64,000 nt of DNA, from assembly GCA_036946405.1 (NCBI GenBank), contig JAQIJC010000001.1:119501-183500 (forward strand), read 5' to 3'. The notes under the pieces are model-generated. The model saw only the letters and a program-made list of their open reading frames with translations, was not told the origin of the DNA and did not search any database. Made by a program: the position numbers and the translations under genes. How positions within the stretch are numbered: the stretch's first letter is position 1; every line of letters begins with the position of its first letter. Source of the stretch: Sphingomonas phyllosphaerae (GTDB lineage Bacteria; Pseudomonadota; Alphaproteobacteria; Sphingomonadales; Sphingomonadaceae). Shown here piece by piece: positions 1 through 9,490 of this stretch.

Positions 1-149
1 GTGCAGAGCTGCACCTCCGACGGCGCGTGGTGCGCGCGGTGGACGGTCTGCGCGCGGTACATCAATTCGTCGAACGGCAGGTCGAACAGGTCGGCGATCT
101 CGTCGCGCGTCCAGTCGGTGCGGGTCGTCGTCTCGGTCAGCGTTGCCAC
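1..149 (-). CDS. bioB: Biotin synthase, N-terminal fragment cut by the window edge
   Basis: The first 49 codons read [20 protein letters not shown] and continue to PSEVQLCT. This is the BioB N-terminus just before the radical-SAM CxxxCxxC cluster, which lies outside the window. The start is a GTG at 149 that overlaps the end of the upstream LprI-like gene by 13 bases, so translation is probably coupled. BioB inserts sulfur into dethiobiotin. Its place at the end of the propionyl-CoA operon fits, because propionyl-CoA carboxylase carries biotin; the other bio genes lie about 50 kb away. The biotin-carrying carboxylase alpha subunit may follow outside the window (inference). Confidence 0.85.
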   Translation of the reverse strand, partial: MATLTETTTRTDWTRDEIADLFDLPFDELMYRAQTVHRAHHAPSEVQLC

Positions 150-502
150 ATCAGGTCCTTCAATTGCGTGGTGCGCTCCTTGGTGAGCCGCGCCAGACAC
201 TGCAAGCGCGCCATCGGCTGGAGCGAGCCGCCGGCGAACTCGCCGCCTTCGATCGTGCACTGTTTGTCGCGGAACGCCAGCCACGCGCGCTGGCTGGCGA
301 GCGTCGTCGCGGCATAGCCGAAGCCGTCGCGCGCGGTGGCGTCGCGGCGCTTCATCGCGGCATAGGTGCGCGGCCATTGCGCGTTCATCGCGGCGTCGGC
401 GCTCGTGTAGCTGGCGGCGGCCTGCGCGTTCATGTCCGCCTGCGTCTGCGCGGCGGCGGGGGTGGAAAGCAGCGATGCTGCCACTGCCATCACCCCCACC
501 AT
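137..502 (-). CDS. LprI-like (DUF1311) secreted small protein
   Basis: A 121-residue protein with a hydrophobic signal segment (residues 1-18, ending AAAQT) and the lysozyme-inhibitor LprI N-terminal signature [10 protein letters not shown] followed by a second Cys (C82 and C102, a likely disulfide pair). Related domains occur in periplasmic or lipid-anchored proteins of mostly unknown role. The frame stays open upstream to 637, but that stretch is a palindromic repeat, so the ATG at 502 was chosen; an ATG at 490 is also possible. It lies between methylmalonyl-CoA mutase and bioB and overlaps bioB by 13 bases. A direct role in propionate metabolism is not suggested by its sequence. Confidence 0.75.
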   Translation of the reverse strand: MVGVMAVAASLLSTPAAAQTQADMNAQAAASYTSADAAMNAQWPRTYAAMKRRDATARDGFGYAATTLASQRAWLAFRDKQCTIEGGEFAGGSLQPMARLQCLARLTKERTTQLKDLMWQR

Positions 503-506
503 TACC

Positions 507-597
507 GTCACCCCGGCGGAGGCCGGGGCCCAGTTGGGAGGCGTTCCCGCATCTCGCGAGCGGCCTTTAACTGGGCCCCGGCGTTCGCCGGGGTGGC
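507..597. repeat. Dispersed palindromic repeat (CCCCGGC...GCCGGGG type)
   Basis: Imperfect inverted repeat with arms around CACCCCGGCGGAGGCCGGGG and CCCCGGCGTTCGCCGGGGTG. The same unit recurs near 53571-53674. It abuts the start of the LprI-like gene and separates it from the mutase gene. Confidence 0.8.
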
Positions 598-633
598 GAA
601 GAAAGGAAGGGTGACGACTGTTCGTATAACCGA

Positions 634-2826
634 TCACGCCGCTTCTCCCTGCGGGGGCATGTTGTGGCCGAGCAGCCGCAGCACTTCCTCCGCCGCGGTG
701 ATGAGGTTGGTGCCCGGCCCGAAGATCGCCTGCACGCCGGCGTCGAACAGCGCCTGATAATCCTGCGCGGGGATCACGCCACCCGCGATCACCTTGATGT
801 CCGCCCGCCCGGCGTCACGCAGATGGCCGATCAGCTCGGGGATCAGCGTCTTGTGCCCGGCCGCTAGGCTCGACGCGCCGACGATGTCGACGTCCCTGGC
901 CAACGCGAGGACCGCGGCCTCCTCCGGGGTCTGGAACAGCGGCCCCGGCACGATCTCGAAGCCGAGGTCGCCGAACATGCTGCTGACCAGATTGGCGCCG
1001 CGGTCGTGCCCGTCCTGCCCCATCTTGGCGACCAGCATTCGCGGCTTGCGGCCGAGCCGGCGCTCGGTCGCGGCGACGCCGTCCTCCAGCCGCGCCCAGC
1101 GCGCGTCGTCGACATAAGCCCCGCCATAGACGCCCTTCACCGGCGTCGGCTGCGTGCCGTAGCGGCCGAAGACGTCCTCCATCGCCGTGGAAATCTCGCC
1201 GAGCGTGGCGCGGGCGCGCGCGCACTCGACCGCGAGCGCGAGCAGATTGGCGTCGCCGCGCGCGCCGTCGCGCAGTGCATCGAGCGCGGCCTGCGCCGCC
1301 GCCTCGTCGCGCCTGGCCTTCACCTGCCGGATGCGGCGGACCTGCGCGTCGCGGACGGCGTGATTGTCGATCGCGAGGATCTCGACCGGATCCTCATTGT
1401 CCTTGCGGTATTTGTTGACCCCGACGATCACGTCCTCGCCGCGATCGACGCGCGCGGCGCGGGCGGCGCTCGCTTCCTCGATCATCGCCTTGGGCCAGCC
1501 CGCCGCGACCGCCTTGGCCATCCCGCCCTCGCGTTCGACGCGTTCGATGATCGTCCAGGCGTCGTCGACCAGCCGCTTGGTGAGCGCCTCGACATAATAA
1601 CTGCCGCCGAGCGGATCGACGACATTGGTCATGCCCGTCTCTTCCTGGATCACCAACTGGGTGTTGCGCGCGATCCGCGCCGAGAAGTCGGTCGGCAGCG
1701 CGATCGCCTCGTCGAGCGCATTGGTGTGGAGCGACTGCGTGCCGCCGAGCATCGCCGCCATCGCCTCGATCGTGGTGCGCATGACGTTGTTATACGGGTC
1801 CTGCTCGGTCAGCGAGACGCCGCTGGTCTGGCAGTGCGTGCGCAGCATCTTGCTGCGTTCGTCCTTCGCACCGAGCTGTGTCATCACCCGGTGCCACAGC
1901 ACGCGCGCGGCGCGCAGCTTGGCGATCTCCATGAAGAAGTTCATGCCGATCGCGAAGAAGAAGCTCAGCCGCCCGGCAAACTTGTCGATGTCCAGCCCGG
2001 ACGCGACGCCGTATTTCACATATTCCATGCCGTCGGCGATGGTGAAGGCCAGTTCCTGCACCTGCGTCGCGCCCGCCTCCTGCATGTGATAGCCGGAGAT
2101 CGAAATGCTGTTGAACTTCGGCATCTCCGCCGAGGTATAGGCGAAGATGTCGGAGATGATCCGCATCGACGGTTCGGGCGGGTAGATATAGGTGTTGCGG
2201 ACCATGAACTCCTTAAGGATGTCGTTCTGGATGGTCCCGTCGAGCAATTTGCGCTCGACGCCCTGTTCCTCGCCGGCGACGATGAAGAAGGCGAGGATCG
2301 GGATCACCGCGCCGTTCATCGTCATGCTGACCGACATCTGGTCGAGCGGAATGCCGTCGAACAGGATCTTCATGTCCTCGACGGTGTCGATCGCCACCCC
2401 GGCCTTGCCGACGTCGCCGGTGACGCGCGGATGGTCGCTATCATAGCCGCGGTGGGTGGCGAGATCGAACGCGACCGACAGCCCCTTCTGCCCCGCCTTG
2501 AGGTTGCGGTGGTAGAAAGCGTTCGATTCCTCGGCGGTCGAGAAGCCGGCATATTGACGGATCGTCCACGGGCGGCCGGCGTACATCGACGCGCGCACGC
2601 CGCGCGCGAACGGCGCAAAGCCGGGCAGGCCGGGGTCCCAGCCCTCGACATCCGCGGGCGTGTACAGCGGCTTGACGTCGATCCCTTCGGGCGTGTGCCA
2701 CGTCAGGTTGCGACCCTTCACCTCCTTCGCGGCGGCGGCGGCCCAGCTTTCGGTGCCGGTCGGCGCGGGCGTGCCGATCGCCGCCGCCGCGCCGCTGTCC
2801 TCGCCGAGGTTGCGCTCGTCGGCCAT
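634..2826 (-). CDS. scpA: Methylmalonyl-CoA mutase
   Basis: A 730-residue adenosylcobalamin-dependent mutase that converts (R)-methylmalonyl-CoA to succinyl-CoA, the last step of propionyl-CoA catabolism. The N-terminal TIM-barrel domain contains the family motif [12 protein letters not shown]. The C-terminal cobalamin-binding domain begins near residue 595, with the DxHxxG motif (D605, H607, G610), the SxL motif (S652, L654) and a GG pair (682-683). Both catalytic and B12 domains are on one chain, so no separate small subunit is needed for binding. The ATG at 2826 is 2 bases after the stop of the upstream hydratase; the open frame further upstream is only the antisense of that gene. Confidence 0.97.
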   Translation of the reverse strand: MADERNLGEDSGAAAAIGTPAPTGTESWAAAAAKEVKGRNLTWHTPEGIDVKPLYTPADVEGWDPGLPGFAPFARGVRASMYAGRPWTIRQYAGFSTAEESNAFYHRNLKAGQKGLSVAFDLATHRGYDSDHPRVTGDVGKAGVAIDTVEDMKILFDGIPLDQMSVSMTMNGAVIPILAFFIVAGEEQGVERKLLDGTIQNDILKEFMVRNTYIYPPEPSMRIISDIFAYTSAEMPKFNSISISGYHMQEAGATQVQELAFTIADGMEYVKYGVASGLDIDKFAGRLSFFFAIGMNFFMEIAKLRAARVLWHRVMTQLGAKDERSKMLRTHCQTSGVSLTEQDPYNNVMRTTIEAMAAMLGGTQSLHTNALDEAIALPTDFSARIARNTQLVIQEETGMTNVVDPLGGSYYVEALTKRLVDDAWTIIERVEREGGMAKAVAAGWPKAMIEEASAARAARVDRGEDVIVGVNKYRKDNEDPVEILAIDNHAVRDAQVRRIRQVKARRDEAAAQAALDALRDGARGDANLLALAVECARARATLGEISTAMEDVFGRYGTQPTPVKGVYGGAYVDDARWARLEDGVAATERRLGRKPRMLVAKMGQDGHDRGANLVSSMFGDLGFEIVPGPLFQTPEEAAVLALARDVDIVGASSLAAGHKTLIPELIGHLRDAGRADIKVIAGGVIPAQDYQALFDAGVQAIFGPGTNLITAAEEVLRLLGHNMPPQGEAA

Positions 2827-2828
2827 GT

Positions 2829-3611
2829 TCAACGGCCCTCGAACACCGGCTTGCGCTTCTCGCCGAACGCGCGGACCGCCTCGGCGAAGTCGCGGGTATG
2901 GCCGGCGCGGGTCTGGTTCGCGCGCTCGACCGCCAGCGACTGATCGAGATCGAGCGACAGCGCCGCGGCGACCTGCTTGCGGATCATCCCGATCGCCACC
3001 GATGGACCGGCGGCGAGCTTTGCGGCGAGCTTCTGCGTTTCGGCGAGCACCTGCGCATCGTCGACGACGCGCGTCACCAGTCCGGTGGCGAGGGCGTCCT
3101 CGGCGGACACGCGCTCGCCGAGCAGCGCCATTTCCAGCGCCTTGGTGCGCCCCGCCGCCTTGGCGACCAGCCACGTCGCCCCGGCGTCGGGGACCAGCCC
3201 GATGTTGACGAAGGCGAGCAGCACATAGGCCGAGCGCGCCATGACGCTGATATCGCCGAGCAACGCCAGCCCGAGCCCCGCGCCGACTGCCGGGCCGTTG
3301 ATCGCGGTGAGGAACGGCACGTCGAGTGCGGCGACCTTGCGGACGAACGGATTGTAGCTGGTGTCGAGCGACTCGCCGAGGTCACGCGGCATCGGTGTGC
3401 CGCCGTCGCCGACGAGGTCGGCGCCCGAGCAGAACGCGCCGCCGGTGCCGGTCAGCACGATCGCGCGCGCGCCCTGTTCGAGCGCGGCGTCGATCTCGGC
3501 GGTCAGCTCGGCGAAGACGCGCGGGGTGAGCGCGTTCATCCGCTCGGGCCGGTCGATCGCGAGCGTCGCGACGCGGTCGGTGAGGTCGAAGGTGATCGTC
3601 TCGTAGGTCAA
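2829..3611 (-). CDS. Enoyl-CoA hydratase/isomerase, PaaG-like
   Basis: A 260-residue crotonase-fold protein. The two oxyanion-hole segments are seen at residues 54-66 ([13 protein letters not shown]) and 104-118 ([11 protein letters not shown]...). The segment [15 protein letters not shown] puts an Asp at 142, the PaaG-type isomerase position, rather than the Glu pair of a classical hydratase. The start is a TTG that overlaps the epimerase stop (TTGA); no better in-frame start exists nearby. It sits inside the propionyl-CoA operon with essentially no spacing. The substrate is not known; an isomerase or hydratase step feeding branched or odd-chain acyl-CoA is inferred from the neighbours. Confidence 0.88.
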   Translation of the reverse strand: MTYETITFDLTDRVATLAIDRPERMNALTPRVFAELTAEIDAALEQGARAIVLTGTGGAFCSGADLVGDGGTPMPRDLGESLDTSYNPFVRKVAALDVPFLTAINGPAVGAGLGLALLGDISVMARSAYVLLAFVNIGLVPDAGATWLVAKAAGRTKALEMALLGERVSAEDALATGLVTRVVDDAQVLAETQKLAAKLAAGPSVAIGMIRKQVAAALSLDLDQSLAVERANQTRAGHTRDFAEAVRAFGEKRKPVFEGR

Positions 3612-4030
3612 TGCGCGCCCTCCTGCGGCGTTTCCATCAGTTCGACCAGCACCCCGCCCATGTCGCGCGGGTGAACGAAGACGATCGGCGTGCCATGCGC
3701 CCCGATCCGCGGCTCGCCGAGGATCGTCGCGCCTTTTGCGGTGAGGTCGGCGATGGCGGCGTGGATGTCGGGGACCTCGAAACAGACGTGGTGCTGACCG
3801 CCGGCCGGGTTCTTCTTGAGGAAGCCGGCGATTGGGGAGGTATCGTCATAGGGCTCGATCAGCTCGATCTGCGTGTTGGGCGCGTCGATGAAGCACACTT
3901 TGACGCCTTGCGCAGGGAGATCGAACGGTTCGCCGACGGCGTCTGCGCCGAGCAGCGTGCGGTAAGTCTCGATCGACTTGGCGATCGACGGCGTGGCGAT
4001 GCCGACGTGGTTGAGGCGGCCGAGGATCAT
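3608..4030 (-). CDS. mce: Methylmalonyl-CoA epimerase
   Basis: A 140-residue vicinal-oxygen-chelate fold enzyme that interconverts (S)- and (R)-methylmalonyl-CoA between propionyl-CoA carboxylase and the mutase. Expected metal ligands are present at family spacing: H8 in LNHVGIATPS, Q54, H81 in GGQHHVCFEV and E130 in VLVELMET. The ATG at 4030 overlaps the stop of the TfoX-like gene by four bases (ATGA), and the gene overlaps the start of the downstream hydratase, so the three are translationally coupled. Confidence 0.95.
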   Translation of the reverse strand: MILGRLNHVGIATPSIAKSIETYRTLLGADAVGEPFDLPAQGVKVCFIDAPNTQIELIEPYDDTSPIAGFLKKNPAGGQHHVCFEVPDIHAAIADLTAKGATILGEPRIGAHGTPIVFVHPRDMGGVLVELMETPQEGAH

Positions 4031-4320
4031 GGGCGCTCTTTCACGGCGTCCTTCAACGCCTGTTTGACGTCGGCCGGCAAATGATGCGACGCGATGCCGT
4101 CGATCGCACCCTGCAACGCCCATACCGCGCACAGGCTGACCCCCCTCGGGTGCGCGGCCTTCATGCGACGATAGGTTTCGACTGCCCCGATCTCGGCGAG
4201 CCGCTCGGGCGTATCCACCCCGACATCGATCATCCAGCCAGCGCTCTTCTCGCCGACGTTCTTCAGCGCGGTCAGCCGGGCGATCAGCGCGGCTTCGTCA
4301 TCAGAGCGGGATATTGTCAT
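4027..4320 (-). CDS. TfoX C-terminal-domain protein
   Basis: A 97-residue stand-alone TfoX/Sxy C-terminal domain. Recognisable are the [12 protein letters not shown] start, [20 protein letters not shown] and [15 protein letters not shown]. In gammaproteobacteria full-length TfoX/Sxy acts with CRP in competence control, but here the N-terminal half is absent, so that role cannot be assumed. The gene overlaps the pccB stop by about 20 bases and the epimerase start by four, so it is a true operon member. Its link to propionate metabolism is unexplained. Confidence 0.85.
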   Translation of the reverse strand: MTISRSDDEAALIARLTALKNVGEKSAGWMIDVGVDTPERLAEIGAVETYRRMKAAHPRGVSLCAVWALQGAIDGIASHHLPADVKQALKDAVKERP

Positions 4321-5827
4321 GCTTCTTCCAAGGGTTCTCCAGCGCCTTGTTGCGCAATTTGCGCAGGCCGAGCGCGATGCGGCGACGGGTGGAGTGCGGC
4401 TGGATCACCTCGTCGATGAAGCCCTTGCTCGCCGCGACGAAGGGGTTGGCGAAGCGCGCCTCATATTCCGCGGTGCGCTCGGCGATCTCCTCGGGCGTGC
4501 GGCCGCGGAAGATGATCTCGACCGCGCCCTTCGCGCCCATTACCGCGATCTCGGCGGTCGGCCATGCATAGTTCAAGTCACCGCGTAAGTGCTTGGAAGC
4601 CATCACGTCATAGGCGCCGCCATAGGCCTTGCGGGTGATGACGGTGATCTTGGGCACGGTCGCCTCGGCATAGGCGAACAGCAGCTTCGCGCCGTGCTTG
4701 ATGATGCCGTTATGCTCCTGCGCGGTGCCGGGGAGGAAGCCGGGAACATCCACGAACGTGACGATCGGGATCTCGAATGCATCGCAAAATCGCACGAACC
4801 GTGCCGCTTTTCGACTGGAATTGATGTCCAGAACGCCGGCCAGGACCATCGGTTGGTTCGCCACGAAGCCGACGGTGCGTCCTTCGATCCGCCCGAAGCC
4901 GCAGATGATGTTCGCGCCATGCGCGGGCTGGATCTCGAAGAAGTCGCCCTCGTCGACGACCTTCGCGAGCAGCTCGTGCATGTCATAGGGCTGGTTGGCG
5001 TTGGCGGGGATCAGCGTGTCGAGGCCGGGCTCGGCGCGGTCCCACGGATCGTCGGTCGGACGCTCGGGCACGCCTTCCCGGTTCGAGGACGGCAGGAAGT
5101 CGATGAAGTCGCGCGCCGCGAGCAGCGCCTCGATGTCATTGTCGAACGCGACATCGGCGACGCTGGTCTTCGTGGTGTGCGTCACCGCGCCGCCCAGCGC
5201 CTCCTGCGTGACCACCTCGTTGGTGACGGTCTTTACCACGTCGGGACCGGTGACGAACATGTAGCTCGAATCCTTCACCATGAAGATGAAGTCGGTCATC
5301 GCCGGCGAATAGACCGCCCCGCCCGCGCACGGCCCCATGATGAGGCTGAGCTGCGGGACGACGCCGCTGGCCAGCACGTTACGCTGGAACACCTCGGCAT
5401 AGCCGCCGAGCGATGCGACGCCCTCCTGGATGCGCGCGCCACCCGAATCGTTGAGGCCGATGACGGGCGCGCCGACCTTGAGCGCCATGTCCATGATCTT
5501 GCAGATCTTCTGCGCATGGCGTTCGGAGAGCGAGCCGCCGAAGACGGTGAAGTCCTGCGAGAAGACGAACACCAGCCGCCCGTTGATCGTCCCCGATCCG
5601 GTGACGACGCCGTCGCCGGGGACGACCTGTTCCTGCATCCCGAAGTCGGTGCAATTGTGCTCGACGAACATGTCGAGCTCCTCGAAACTGCCCTCGTCGA
5701 GCAGCACGTCGAGCCGCTCGCGCGCGGTCAGTTTACCCTTCGCGTGCTGCGCATCGACGCGCTTCTGTCCGCCGCCGGCGCGGGCGGCGGCGCGGCGGTT
5801 CTCGAGTTCGGCGATCGTCGATGACAT
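4301..5827 (-). CDS. pccB: Propionyl-CoA (acyl-CoA) carboxylase beta subunit
   Basis: A 508-residue carboxyltransferase subunit that moves CO2 from carboxybiotin to propionyl-CoA, giving (S)-methylmalonyl-CoA. The biotin-bearing alpha subunit is not in the window. Seen are the crotonase-like acyl-CoA and biotin site segments [34 protein letters not shown] and, in the second half, [20 protein letters not shown]. The ATG at 5827 follows a good ribosome site (GGGAGAGAAG). The gene leads the minus-strand propionyl-CoA operon and is divergent from a short-chain acyl-CoA regulator. Confidence 0.95.
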   Translation of the reverse strand: MSSTIAELENRRAAARAGGGQKRVDAQHAKGKLTARERLDVLLDEGSFEELDMFVEHNCTDFGMQEQVVPGDGVVTGSGTINGRLVFVFSQDFTVFGGSLSERHAQKICKIMDMALKVGAPVIGLNDSGGARIQEGVASLGGYAEVFQRNVLASGVVPQLSLIMGPCAGGAVYSPAMTDFIFMVKDSSYMFVTGPDVVKTVTNEVVTQEALGGAVTHTTKTSVADVAFDNDIEALLAARDFIDFLPSSNREGVPERPTDDPWDRAEPGLDTLIPANANQPYDMHELLAKVVDEGDFFEIQPAHGANIICGFGRIEGRTVGFVANQPMVLAGVLDINSSRKAARFVRFCDAFEIPIVTFVDVPGFLPGTAQEHNGIIKHGAKLLFAYAEATVPKITVITRKAYGGAYDVMASKHLRGDLNYAWPTAEIAVMGAKGAVEIIFRGRTPEEIAERTAEYEARFANPFVAASKGFIDEVIQPHSTRRRIALGLRKLRNKALENPWKKHDNIPL

Positions 5828-5888
5828 TCTTCTCTCCCGGACGCGGCCGCCGTTGTGCCCGGCGCGGCGCGGCGGGGCAAATGTGAAG

Positions 5889-5903
5889 TTGCGAACTTGC
5901 GAA
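5889..5903. promoter_or_regulatory. Direct repeat TTGCGAA x2, candidate operator for the divergent regulator
   Basis: TTGCGAA at 5889-5895 and again at 5897-5903, an 8-base period, in the 231-base divergent space between pccB and the ScfR/MccR-type regulator and about 60-75 bases upstream of pccB. RamB-family regulators are known to bind TTTGCAAA-like sites, so the resemblance is suggestive; binding here is inference. Confidence 0.45.
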
Positions 5904-5922
5904 GGCTGTGGTTGCCAACTTC

Positions 5923-6056
5923 CGTCGCTCCTGCGTAGGCAGGAGCCTATGACTGTGTCGTTTGGCGATACCTTTGTCACGGTGAGCGAGGCTGGTGTGT
6001 CGACGCTCCGCGAGCACGGTACAGACATGGGCCCCTGCCTGCGCAGGGGCGACGGC
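5923..6056. repeat. Pair of inverted GC-rich repeat units (CCTGCxxxGGCAGG type)
   Basis: Two units, CGTCGCTCCTGCGTAGGCAG at about 5924-5943 and the related CCCCTGCCTGCGCAGGGGCG at about 6033-6052, flank a spacer. Each unit is itself palindromic and together they form an inverted pair. The second unit runs right up to the GTG start of the regulator gene at 6059. Confidence 0.7.
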
Positions 6057-6058
6057 TG

Positions 6059-7420
6059 GTGAAGGCGCGGCTCTATGCCGGGGCGCAGCTGCGCGCGTTG
6101 CGGGTGGCGGCGCAGCTCAACCAGCGCGGGATGGCGGCGCGGCTGGGGCTGTCGGTCAGCTACCTGTCGCAACTGGAGAGCGACGAACGCCCGCTGACCG
6201 CGGCGGTAAGCGCGGCGCTGGCGCAGCATTTCCCCGCCGCGCTGGCCGACATCGAGGGTGCGGTGCCGGCGCGGCGGCTGGTGGCGTTGCGCGAGGCGCT
6301 CGCCGACCCCGCGGTGGCGCCGCTGCCGCCCGAAGAGGTCGCGCGGCTGGCGGAGGAGCGCCCGGCGCTCGCCGACCGCCTGATCGCGCTCCATGCCGCG
6401 AAGCGCGCCGCCGAGGAACGCGTCGCGCTCGCCGAGGAAGCGCTGACCGCCGGGGTCGGTGCGCGGCTGCCATGGGAGGCGGTGCGCGACTGGTTCCACG
6501 AGGCAGGCAATTACATCGACCCGCTCGATCGCGCGGCCGAGGATTGGGCAGCGGCGCATCAGGCGACGTCGATCGATGCGGCGCTGGCGGCACTGGGCGT
6601 GACGCTGCGCGACGAGGCGCGCGAGGATGCACCGCTCGCGCGGTTCGATGGCAGGGTGCTGCGCCTCAACGCCGCGCTGCCGCCGGAAAGCCGCCGCTTC
6701 CTGATCGCGCACCGTATCGCGACGCTGGCCTTCGCATCGCCGATCGCGGCGATCGTGGCGGGATCGGGGCTCGCGCAGCCGGAGGCGCGGCGGCTGCTAT
6801 CGATCGGACTCGCCAATTACGCCGCCGGGGCGATGCTGATGCCCTATCATGCCTTTCGCGACGCGGCGCGCGCGCTCCGCCACGACATCGACCGGCTGTC
6901 GCGGCGGTTCGGCACCAGCTTCGAACAGGCGTGCCATCGGCTGTCGACGCTGCAACGCCCCGGGGCGGAAGGCATCCCCTTCTATTTCTGCCGTGTCGAC
7001 ATGGCGGGCAACATCACCAAGCGCCATTCCGCCACGCGGCTGCAATTCGCGCGCTTCGGCGGCGCGTGCCCGTTGTGGCACGTCCACGAGGCGGTCGCGA
7101 TCCCGGACCGCATCCTCGTGCAACATGCCGAGACGCCCGACGGGGTTCGCTATGTCTCGATGGCCAAGGGGCTGGTGAAGCCATCGGGTCGGTTCGCGCG
7201 CGCGCCGCGGCGCTATGCGGTGGCTTTGGGGTGCGAGACGGCGCACGCGGCGGACTTCGTCTATGCCGACGCGGTCGACCTGCGCATGGCGACCCCGATC
7301 GGGATCAGTTGCCGGCTGTGCCCCAGATCGGATTGCGACCAGCGCGCCTTCCCGCCGACCGACCGGACGATCGTGGTCGAGGCGGAGGTGCGCGGCGTCG
7401 TGCCGTACCGCGTCGTTTAG
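6059..7420 (+). CDS. Short-chain acyl-CoA regulator, ScfR/MccR/RamB type
   Basis: A 453-residue regulator. It has an XRE-type helix-turn-helix at residues 5-60 ([19 protein letters not shown]), a middle IrrE/ImmA-like domain whose zinc motif looks degenerate (AHRIATLAF in place of HExxH), and a C-terminal DUF2083 domain with clustered cysteines C418, C421 and C426 ([18 protein letters not shown]). Relatives control methylcitrate, methylmalonyl and glyoxylate pathways and respond to short-chain acyl-CoA. The position opposite pccB fits local control of the propionyl-CoA operon. The GTG start lies directly after a repeat that probably supplies the ribosome site (GGGGCGACGG). Confidence 0.88.
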   Translation: MKARLYAGAQLRALRVAAQLNQRGMAARLGLSVSYLSQLESDERPLTAAVSAALAQHFPAALADIEGAVPARRLVALREALADPAVAPLPPEEVARLAEERPALADRLIALHAAKRAAEERVALAEEALTAGVGARLPWEAVRDWFHEAGNYIDPLDRAAEDWAAAHQATSIDAALAALGVTLRDEAREDAPLARFDGRVLRLNAALPPESRRFLIAHRIATLAFASPIAAIVAGSGLAQPEARRLLSIGLANYAAGAMLMPYHAFRDAARALRHDIDRLSRRFGTSFEQACHRLSTLQRPGAEGIPFYFCRVDMAGNITKRHSATRLQFARFGGACPLWHVHEAVAIPDRILVQHAETPDGVRYVSMAKGLVKPSGRFARAPRRYAVALGCETAHAADFVYADAVDLRMATPIGISCRLCPRSDCDQRAFPPTDRTIVVEAEVRGVVPYRVV

Positions 7421-7502
7421 GACCGAAGCGGCGCTTAACGGGAAATCAAAGAGTCGTCGGGTACTACACGGCAGGATCGATGCTCTCGTGAAGGCCGTGT
7501 TG

Positions 7503-9356
7503 ATGAAGAACCTGGCGATTGGCCGCAAACTCCTGCTCGCCTTCGGCCTGCTCGCGCTCGCACTGGTCGGGATGGCGGGCATGTCGCTGTGGACTCAGGG
7601 ACAGCTGAACCATGCGACCGAAGTGCTCGGCAAGGATCGCCGCGACAAGCTGGTGGCGATCGCGACCATCAACACCGCCACGTCCGACTATCGCATCGCG
7701 GAAGCGACGGTGATCCTGTCGGTCGAAGCCGACAAGATCCGCGACGCCGACCGCTCCGCGACCGAGAAGCTGGCCCTCATCGACAAGAACGTCGTCTTTC
7801 TCGACAAGGCGCTGGTCAATCCGGCCGCACGTGCATCGCTGGCGCGGTTCAGGCAGGCGTGGACCGCGTTCGTCGCCCGGTCCGAGCTGACGCGTCAGCT
7901 GGGCGAAGCGAACCGCAACGAAGAAGCGACGCTGGCATTTCGCGCCAGCCAGCCGCTCTTCGATCGCGCCAATGCCGAAGCCGCCACGTCGCAGGACGTG
8001 CAGGTCAGGCTGATGGAAAGCGAGATGGATGCGGCGAGCGCGCTCTACACGTCCTCGCGCGCGTGGTCGGTCGGACTCGTGATCGCGGCACTGGCGCTCG
8101 CCATGATCCTGCTGACCGCATTGATCCGCGGGATCGCCAATCCGATCAAGGCGATGACCGACGCGCTCGGACGGCTGGCGGCGGGCGACCTCGATGCGCA
8201 GGTCGCGGTCGACGAGCGCGCCGACGAAGTCGGGCAGCTCGCCAAGGTGATGGTGCAGTTCCGCGACCAGCTCGCCGCCGCCGAGCGTGCCAAGGAGGAG
8301 CAGACCGCGCTGATCGTCGATAATATCGGCCGCGGGCTGAGCGCGCTGGCGCAGGGCGACCTGACCGCACGGATCGATGCCGAGCTGACCGGGCCGTTCG
8401 CCAAGCTGAAGAGCGATTTCAACGGCGCGATGACCGCGGTGTCGGCGGCAATGGCGGCGGTGACGACCAGCGCGACCGGCATCACGAACGGTGCCAACGA
8501 CATCCGTCAGGCGTCCGACGATCTGTCGCAGCGCACCGAGCAACAGGCCGCCTCGCTGGAGGAAACCGCGGCGGCGATGCACGAGATCACGACGACGGTG
8601 AAGGAAACCGCCGCAACCGCCTCGCGCGCCGATGCGGTGGTGGTGGAGACGCGCCGCGATGCCGAGGCGTCGGGCGACGTGGTCCGCCGCGCGGTGGAGG
8701 CGATGAACGGGATCGAGCGCTCATCGAGCGAGATCAGCGAGATCATCGCGGTGATCGACGGCATCGCGTTCCAGACCAACCTGCTGGCGCTGAACGCCGG
8801 CGTCGAGGCGGCACGCGCGGGTGACGCGGGCAAGGGCTTTGCGGTCGTCGCCAGCGAAGTGCGTGCGCTGGCGCAACGGTCCGCCGACGCGGCAAAGGAC
8901 GTGAAGAGCAAGATCACTGCCTCTACCGAGCAGGTCGACCTGGGCGTCGGGCTGGTCGCCGAAGCCGGCGCAGCGTTGCAGCGCATCACGGCGCGGATCG
9001 GCGAGATCAGCACCCTGGTCGGCGACATCGCCTCGGCCGCCGATCAGCAGGCGACCGGCCTGCAGCAGGTGAATACCGCGGTGTCGGAGATGGATGGGGT
9101 GACGCAGCAGAATGCCGCGATGGTCGAGGAAGCGACCGCCGCGGCACGCAGCCTGGTCGAGGAAACCGACGTGATGGCGCGCGAGGTCGGGCGCTTCCGG
9201 CTGGCGGCGGGGGCGACGGGCTATGCCGCACCGGCGGCGTCTCCGGTCCACCAGTTGCAGGCGCGGGCGGCGCACGCCGGCGCCCGGATCGCCGCCAGTG
9301 CGCGCAGCCGTGGTGCGGCGGCGGTGGCGGTACAGGACGACTGGTCGGAGTTCTGA
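7503..9356 (+). CDS. Methyl-accepting chemotaxis protein with CheR/CheB docking tail
   Basis: A 617-residue chemoreceptor. It has a transmembrane helix at 9-29, a periplasmic four-helix sensor (30-186), a second helix at 187-209, HAMP domains at about 209-262 and 272-325, and a cytoplasmic signalling domain from about 340 to 590. The hairpin tip is IDGIAFQTNLLALNAGVEAA, close to the invariant consensus but with Gly for one Ala. After a flexible Ala/Arg-rich linker the chain ends DDWSEF, which fits the xWxxF pentapeptide that docks CheR and CheB. The ATG at 7503 begins MKNLAIGRKLLLAF; the longer frame upstream is antisense or noncoding. No other chemotaxis gene is adjacent. The ligand is unknown. 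Confidence 0.93.
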   Translation: MKNLAIGRKLLLAFGLLALALVGMAGMSLWTQGQLNHATEVLGKDRRDKLVAIATINTATSDYRIAEATVILSVEADKIRDADRSATEKLALIDKNVVFLDKALVNPAARASLARFRQAWTAFVARSELTRQLGEANRNEEATLAFRASQPLFDRANAEAATSQDVQVRLMESEMDAASALYTSSRAWSVGLVIAALALAMILLTALIRGIANPIKAMTDALGRLAAGDLDAQVAVDERADEVGQLAKVMVQFRDQLAAAERAKEEQTALIVDNIGRGLSALAQGDLTARIDAELTGPFAKLKSDFNGAMTAVSAAMAAVTTSATGITNGANDIRQASDDLSQRTEQQAASLEETAAAMHEITTTVKETAATASRADAVVVETRRDAEASGDVVRRAVEAMNGIERSSSEISEIIAVIDGIAFQTNLLALNAGVEAARAGDAGKGFAVVASEVRALAQRSADAAKDVKSKITASTEQVDLGVGLVAEAGAALQRITARIGEISTLVGDIASAADQQATGLQQVNTAVSEMDGVTQQNAAMVEEATAAARSLVEETDVMAREVGRFRLAAGATGYAAPAASPVHQLQARAAHAGARIAASARSRGAAAVAVQDDWSEF

Positions 9357-9359
9357 GGG

Positions 9360-9472
9360 GGAGGTAAGCCCCTCCCCTTCAGGGGAGGGGTTGGGGTGGG
9401 GCGTCGCCGGGAACGCCGCGCTTGTGGGACCGCCCCACCCCCGGCCCCTCCCCTGAAGGGGAGGGGTGAAGG
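9360..9472. repeat. Inverted repeat CCCTCCCCTTCAGGGGAGGG pair between convergent genes
   Basis: CCCCTCCCCTTCAGGGGAGG near 9369-9388 and its reverse complement near 9447-9466 flank GTTGGGGTGGGGCG and CGCCCCACCCC. The result is a long stem between the convergent chemoreceptor and amidohydrolase genes, likely a bidirectional terminator. Confidence 0.75.
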
Positions 9473-9490
9473 GAGATCAGCGAAAACCGT

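Noticed and set aside
503..637. N-terminal extension of the LprI-like protein
   Set aside because: It reads through a dispersed palindromic repeat and removes the signal peptide from the N-terminus.
1006..2943. A plus-strand frame of 645 codons opposite methylmalonyl-CoA mutase
   Set aside because: Antisense shadow of a well-conserved enzyme; no recognisable domain.
2827..3174. N-terminal extension of methylmalonyl-CoA mutase
   Set aside because: The extra residues are the frame-shifted sequence of the upstream hydratase; the ATG at 2826 gives the normal family length.
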